Source of the DNA: Treponema sp.
Lineage (GTDB): Bacteria > Spirochaetota > Spirochaetia > Treponematales > Treponemataceae
Length of the DNA: 7,944 nucleotides
NCBI GenBank assembly: GCA_017622055.1
Contig: JAGARY010000319.1
Location: 1-7,944 of the forward strand
Direction of reading: 5' to 3'
Shown: positions 5,045 to 7,944 of the stretch, piece after piece
How the letters are laid out: the number at the start of each line of letters is the position of its first letter
Position numbering within the stretch: position 1 is the first letter of the stretch
Notes under the pieces: model-generated
Told to the model about the DNA's origin: nothing
Databases searched by the model: none
What the model saw: the letters and a program-made list of their open reading frames with translations, nothing else
Program-made: the position numbers and the translations under genes

Positions 5045-6400
5045 TTACTCTTGTTCTAATGGAATAATAATGCTGAATGTTGATCCAATACCTTTTTCTG
5101 AATCAACATTTATAGTCCAACCGTGGGTTGAAATGATGTTTTTTACAACAGAAAGTCCAATTCCCATACCTTTTTCCAAACGTGAATTTGTGCTTCTGAA
5201 GAATAAATCAAAAATATTTTTTAAATCCTCTTTTGCAATTCCACAACCAGAATCTTTCATAGCAAAAATTAAATTTGAGCCTTCGATGTGTAATTTTAAT
5301 TGAATTGAGTCGCCATCTTTTGTATACCTTCTTGCGTTTGAAAATAAATTTTCTAAAGCTCTATGAAGTAATTGTTCGTTAAATGGTAATTCGATATTTT
5401 TTGAAACCAAATTTTCTGTTGTGATTTTTCTATTTATTAGTTCTCCATAAACAGAAACTTCTTTTAAGTAATCATTAAAGAAATTTGTTATAGATTTTTT
5501 TACCATTTTTTCACGAATATCAGAATTGTTTAATCTTGTGTAATTAATAAGTGTGTCAATCATTTCTTCTAATTGTGTAGTTTTTGTTTTAATTAATTGT
5601 AATGATTGCTTTATTTCTGATTTGTCAACAATAATGTCGTCAGCAATTGCTTCTGTGTAACCTTTTATTACAGCAACTGGAGTTCGTAAATCATGACTAA
5701 TTCCCATAATAAATCTATTTTTTCTGTTTTCGGCTTCTAATAGGGAAACTCGCATTTTTTCTAGGTTATCTGAAATTGAAGTAATTTCGTTTTCGGACTC
5801 TTGATTTTTCTTTTTAATTTGTTCAGATAAATCTCCATTTGCAATTTGTTCCGTTTTTTCTTGTAAAAAATTAATTGATTCAAAAATTGATTTTGCAATA
5901 AAAATCAAAACTAAAATACAAATAAAAACTATTACTACTAAAAATAACTCAAAATTTAATACAATATTGTGAATTTTCTTAAAATTTCGTTTTGATCTGT
6001 CTATTCTAGAAATTAATAAAACATTTTTTTCGTTGATGTTTATTGCAGTAAATTGGTAAAAATATTCATTAGATGTTTTATTTGTATACTTCCAAATGTC
6101 GTCCATAGAAATTTTTGTGTTTGCTTCATATTCTGGCATAGTAGAGTAGATGATTGTGTCGTTGTTGTAAATTCCAATGGTTTGAATATGATGTGGAAGA
6201 AGTCTGATAGTGGTAATTAGCTCGTCCCATTCTTCTTTTGTTATATATTGGGTTTGAATTTTCTGAACTTCCTTTGTGCTTTTCATTAATAATCTTTGCT
6301 CGGAAGATGCATAATTGTGAAAAAAGATAAAAAAAGAACAAAAAAGAGGAATTGCTATGATTAATGAAGCAAGTAAAATAATTTGTTTTTTAATTGTCAT
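5045..6400 (-). CDS. Membrane sensor histidine kinase
   Basis: This 451-residue kinase is the likely partner of the adjacent response regulator. Membrane segments lie at about residues 7-27 and 147-169, enclosing an extracytoplasmic sensor domain of about 117 residues with no motif I recognise. A HAMP linker follows (about 170-222), then the dimerisation helix with the H box ISHDLRTP and phospho-accepting H236. The ATP-binding domain is complete: N box around N355 (ENLFSNARRYTKDG), G1 DSGCGI (383-388), F box FDLFF (397-401) and G2 GMGIGL (411-416). All residues needed for autophosphorylation are present. The ATG follows the regulator stop by 6 nt without a Shine-Dalgarno, implying translational coupling. 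The signal cannot be read from the sequence. Confidence 0.93.
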   Translation of the reverse strand: MTIKKQIILLASLIIAIPLFCSFFIFFHNYASSEQRLLMKSTKEVQKIQTQYITKEEWDELITTIRLLPHHIQTIGIYNNDTIIYSTMPEYEANTKISMDDIWKYTNKTSNEYFYQFTAININEKNVLLISRIDRSKRNFKKIHNIVLNFELFLVVIVFICILVLIFIAKSIFESINFLQEKTEQIANGDLSEQIKKKNQESENEITSISDNLEKMRVSLLEAENRKNRFIMGISHDLRTPVAVIKGYTEAIADDIIVDKSEIKQSLQLIKTKTTQLEEMIDTLINYTRLNNSDIREKMVKKSITNFFNDYLKEVSVYGELINRKITTENLVSKNIELPFNEQLLHRALENLFSNARRYTKDGDSIQLKLHIEGSNLIFAMKDSGCGIAKEDLKNIFDLFFRSTNSRLEKGMGIGLSVVKNIISTHGWTINVDSEKGIGSTFSIIIPLEQE

Positions 6401-6406
6401 TGTAAA

Positions 6407-7099
6407 TTAAATACAAAAAATGTATCCCTTTCCAAAATCGGTTTTTATATATTCACATTCATTTGGATTTTTTTCAATCTTTTTTCTTAATCTTTGAATA
6501 TATACGGCAACGGCTGTTATATCACCGTATTGAACCTTCCAAACATTCGAATAAATCTTTTCTGGTGAAAGTGACATATTTGGATTTTTTGCAAGAAACT
6601 CCAAAACTTCGTATTCTTTTGTTGATAAAGGAATTTTTTCCGTTCCTTTTTTTAAAACGCAACTATTTAGTAAAATTGTGTATTCACCAAAAGAAATTGT
6701 TTCTTCTGTTGATTGAGCATCTCTTCTAAGGTTTGCTTGTATTCTTGCAACTAAAACACTTGGCGAAAATGGCTTTGTAATAAATTCGTTTGCACCTATA
6801 TTTAATCCTTTTATAATATCTTCGTCCGCATCTCTTGCAGAAAGAATCATTATGCTTTGTTGAGGAATATTATCATCTTTTTTAATTTTTTCTAAAAATT
6901 CAAAACCGCTCATGCCTGGTAAGTTTAAATCCAAAAGTATTAAATCTGGATTAGCTCCATTTTTTAATTCTTTAACTGCTTCTTCGGCATTGTAAAAAGC
7001 TTGGGTTTTGATGTTTGATTTTGATAGATATAAACATATAAGTTTTGAGATTGATTCTTCATCTTCTATTACAAATACAAATTTGTCTTCGTTGTTCAT
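6407..7099 (-). CDS. OmpR/PhoB-family response regulator
   Basis: The 230-residue protein is a DNA-binding regulator controlled by phosphorylation. The receiver domain (about 5-120) has the acidic pocket E12-D13-E14, phospho-acceptor D57 in LLDLNLPGMSG, switch residue S87 (ILSAR) and K109 in TKPF. The C-terminal winged helix (about 133-230) has the family pattern LSTKEYEVLEFLAKNP, then AVAVYIQRLRKKIE as the recognition-helix region and a final GKGYIF hairpin. It is the first gene of a regulator-kinase pair transcribed away from flbD-motA. The ATG lacks a Shine-Dalgarno and sits 6 nt after a TATAAT box, the same arrangement as smpB. Targets are unknown; its own promoter region and the divergent flagellar promoter are natural candidates. 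Conserved sites are all intact, so a functional regulator is expected. Confidence 0.95.
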   Translation of the reverse strand: MNNEDKFVFVIEDEESISKLICLYLSKSNIKTQAFYNAEEAVKELKNGANPDLILLDLNLPGMSGFEFLEKIKKDDNIPQQSIMILSARDADEDIIKGLNIGANEFITKPFSPSVLVARIQANLRRDAQSTEETISFGEYTILLNSCVLKKGTEKIPLSTKEYEVLEFLAKNPNMSLSPEKIYSNVWKVQYGDITAVAVYIQRLRKKIEKNPNECEYIKTDFGKGYIFCI

Positions 7100-7105
7100 A
7101 AAAAT

Positions 7106-7137
7106 ATTATAATAATAGTTTAAAAAAAATATAACAA
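7106..7137 (-). promoter_or_regulatory. Promoter of the response regulator-kinase operon, leaderless geometry
   Basis: On the minus strand a perfect TATAAT (7111-7106) lies 6 nt before the ATG at 7099. The best -35 is TTGTTA (7137-7132), which is 20 nt from that box but exactly 17 nt from an overlapping TATTAT (7114-7109). Either -10 box predicts transcription starting 0-3 nt before the ATG. No Shine-Dalgarno is present. Confidence 0.5.
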
Positions 7138-7164
7138 TAAATTTATAGATAACGGAAATTTATT
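7136..7164. repeat. 9-bp inverted repeat in the regulator/flbD divergent region
   Basis: AATAAATTT (7136-7144) and AAATTTATT (7156-7164) are perfect inverted copies separated by 11 nt. The same stretch can be read as direct repeats of AAATTTAT with a 17-nt period. It touches the putative -35 box of the regulator operon and lies upstream of the flbD promoter, a plausible operator position. The background is almost pure A+T, so coincidence is a real possibility. Confidence 0.3.
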
Positions 7165-7197
7165 TATAAAAAAAATAACTATTAAATATTAATTAAG

Positions 7198-7225
7198 TTG
7201 AAAAAATAAAGAAATAGTATATAAT
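7198..7225 (+). promoter_or_regulatory. Sigma70-type promoter of flbD-motA
   Basis: TTGAAA (7198-7203), a 16-nt spacer and a perfect TATAAT (7220-7225) place the start of transcription near 7232, giving a leader of about 52 nt before flbD. It does not look like a sigma28 or sigma54 flagellar promoter, so these motor genes would be served by the housekeeping sigma factor here. Confidence 0.6.
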
Positions 7226-7235
7226 TCTATGTATA

Positions 7236-7258
7236 TTTGATTTTTATTTTTTATCAAA
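7236..7258 (+). repeat. Small inverted repeat in the flbD leader
   Basis: TTTGAT (7236-7241) and ATCAAA (7253-7258) are perfect 6-bp inverted copies with an 11-nt AT-only spacer. It lies within the predicted flbD 5' leader, 9 nt before the AAAGGA ribosome binding site. It could form a weak hairpin or bind a protein dimer; chance is also likely. Confidence 0.3.
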
Positions 7259-7283
7259 ATTCTACACAAAGGATGAAAAGTAA

Positions 7284-7484
7284 ATGATTGAAGTAATGCG
7301 GTTAGATGGGAAAATTTATTGGGTGAATCCGCATATGATTGAAAGTATGGAATCTACTCCTGATTTAACATTAACAATGTTATCTGGCAAAAAAATCATT
7401 GTAAAAAATTCCCCCGAAGAACTTATTGAAAAAATTATACAATATCGAAGAAATATCGGTGTTGAAAGGCAAGAGGTCTTATAA
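7284..7484 (+). CDS. flbD: FlbD family flagellar protein
   Basis: This 66-residue protein matches the small FlbD family found in motility operons of spirochetes and Firmicutes (not the unrelated Caulobacter sigma54 regulator of the same name). The recognisable pattern is an N-terminal IxVxRLDGKxxxVNPHxIE block, then beta-rich TPDLTLTMLSGKKIIVKNS and a helical EELIEKIIQY segment, at the usual length of 60-75 residues. There is no membrane segment. The precise molecular role is not settled; a link to the motor comes from its constant position before motA. AAAGGA at 7268-7273 precedes the ATG by 10 nt. Its stop codon overlaps the motA start as TAATG, so the two are coupled. It has its own promoter, rather than lying directly behind flgE. 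Confidence 0.92.
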   Translation: MIEVMRLDGKIYWVNPHMIESMESTPDLTLTMLSGKKIIVKNSPEELIEKIIQYRRNIGVERQEVL

Positions 7485-7944
7485 TGGATATAGCTACAAT
7501 ATTGGGTATTGTTGGTGGTGCTGCCATGGTTGTCATGTCAGTATTAACTTCTGGCGGTACAATGGGTGGAATTATTGATATTCCATCTGTCTTCATGACT
7601 ATTGGTGGTTCTTATTTTGCAATGTTTATTGCAGCTCCTTTAAAAAAATGTCTTGGTATGTTCAAAGTAATGGGACGTGCTTTTAAAATTCCAGATTTTG
7701 GAGAAAAGAACATTGTCATTAATATGCAAGCCTTATCTGAAAAGGCTCGTCGTGAAGGTATTCTTGCTTTGGAAGATGGTCTTGAAGATTTGGAAGATCC
7801 TTTTATGAAAATGGGATTGCGTCTTGTAGTTGACGGAACCGATGGAAATATTATTCGTTCTATTATGGAAAACGAAATGAACCAAGTTGAAGCTCGTCAT
7901 ATGGAATGGGTTGGTTTGTTAAATGCTTGGGCTGGATATGCTCC
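7484..7944 (+). CDS. motA: Flagellar motor stator protein MotA, N-terminal part (3' end outside window)
   Basis: MotA and MotB form the ion-driven stator that turns the flagellar rotor; in spirochetes the flagella are periplasmic. About 153 residues are visible. Hydrophobic helices occupy roughly 3-21 and 34-52, followed by the large cytoplasmic loop with the conserved ARREGILALE block (88-97), which includes the Arg/Glu that contact FliG. The DP...GLRLVVDGT stretch (105-119) and the E-x-R-H motif (136-139) are also typical. The ATG shares one base with the flbD stop, with GAGG (7473-7476) 7 nt upstream. The gene uses visibly more G/C-ending codons than its neighbours, as expected for a highly expressed motor protein. 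motB probably follows outside the window. Confidence 0.96.
   Translation, partial: MDIATILGIVGGAAMVVMSVLTSGGTMGGIIDIPSVFMTIGGSYFAMFIAAPLKKCLGMFKVMGRAFKIPDFGEKNIVINMQALSEKARREGILALEDGLEDLEDPFMKMGLRLVVDGTDGNIIRSIMENEMNQVEARHMEWVGLLNAWAGYA

Noticed and set aside
1..7944. tRNA or rRNA genes, CRISPR arrays, insertion sequences, prophage or defence genes.
   Set aside because: No cloverleaf-like GC-rich stretch, regular direct repeats, transposase or known defence domain was seen on either strand; the genes are ordinary chromosomal functions.
7484..7944. Higher G+C of motA as a sign of horizontal transfer.
   Set aside because: The shift is mainly in codon choice of a highly expressed gene that is coupled to flbD in the usual operon order, so expression-driven codon bias explains it better.

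Overview
The window is very AT-rich and gene-dense. It looks like chromosomal core DNA of a spirochete, most likely a Treponema. The evidence is the flbD-motA pair in the typical spirochete motility-operon order, the adjacency of smpB, a signal peptidase I gene and hemW, and a partial acidic protein opening with a 'YGVWVK' motif that I associate with Treponema hypothetical proteins. The genus is inference from gene content; there is no rRNA in the window.

Layout, left to right. (1) 1-331, minus: 5' part of a strongly acidic hypothetical protein whose C-terminus lies outside the window. (2) 332-546: divergent intergenic region with two adjacent hairpins, the second GC-rich and flanked by A5 and T6 runs. 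(3) 547-1600, plus: an FtsB/DivIC-like septum protein overlapping tsaC (tRNA threonylcarbamoyladenosine synthesis). (4) 2981-1618, minus: smpB (trans-translation) followed by a secreted hypothetical protein. (5) 3134-5042, plus: signal peptidase I (lepB) then hemW (heme chaperone). (6) 7099-5045, minus: an OmpR-family response regulator and its membrane histidine kinase. (7) 7284-7944, plus: flbD and the 5' part of motA, the start of a flagellar motor operon.

The genes form five transcription units in alternating directions: three divergent promoter regions (around 332-546, 2982-3133 and 7100-7283) and two tight convergent junctions with gaps of 17 and 2 bp. The core functions are cell division, tRNA modification, ribosome rescue, protein export and motility. 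The two-component pair sits directly upstream of the motility genes and diverges from them; its signal and targets are unknown.

No obviously new multi-gene system is visible. The points most worth a second look are: smpB and the response regulator gene both have a consensus -10 box exactly 6 nt before the ATG, which predicts leaderless mRNAs; LepB carries Arg where the catalytic Lys of signal peptidase I should be; a terminator-like palindrome lies between two divergent genes; and a hairpin covers the Shine-Dalgarno of the gene after smpB.
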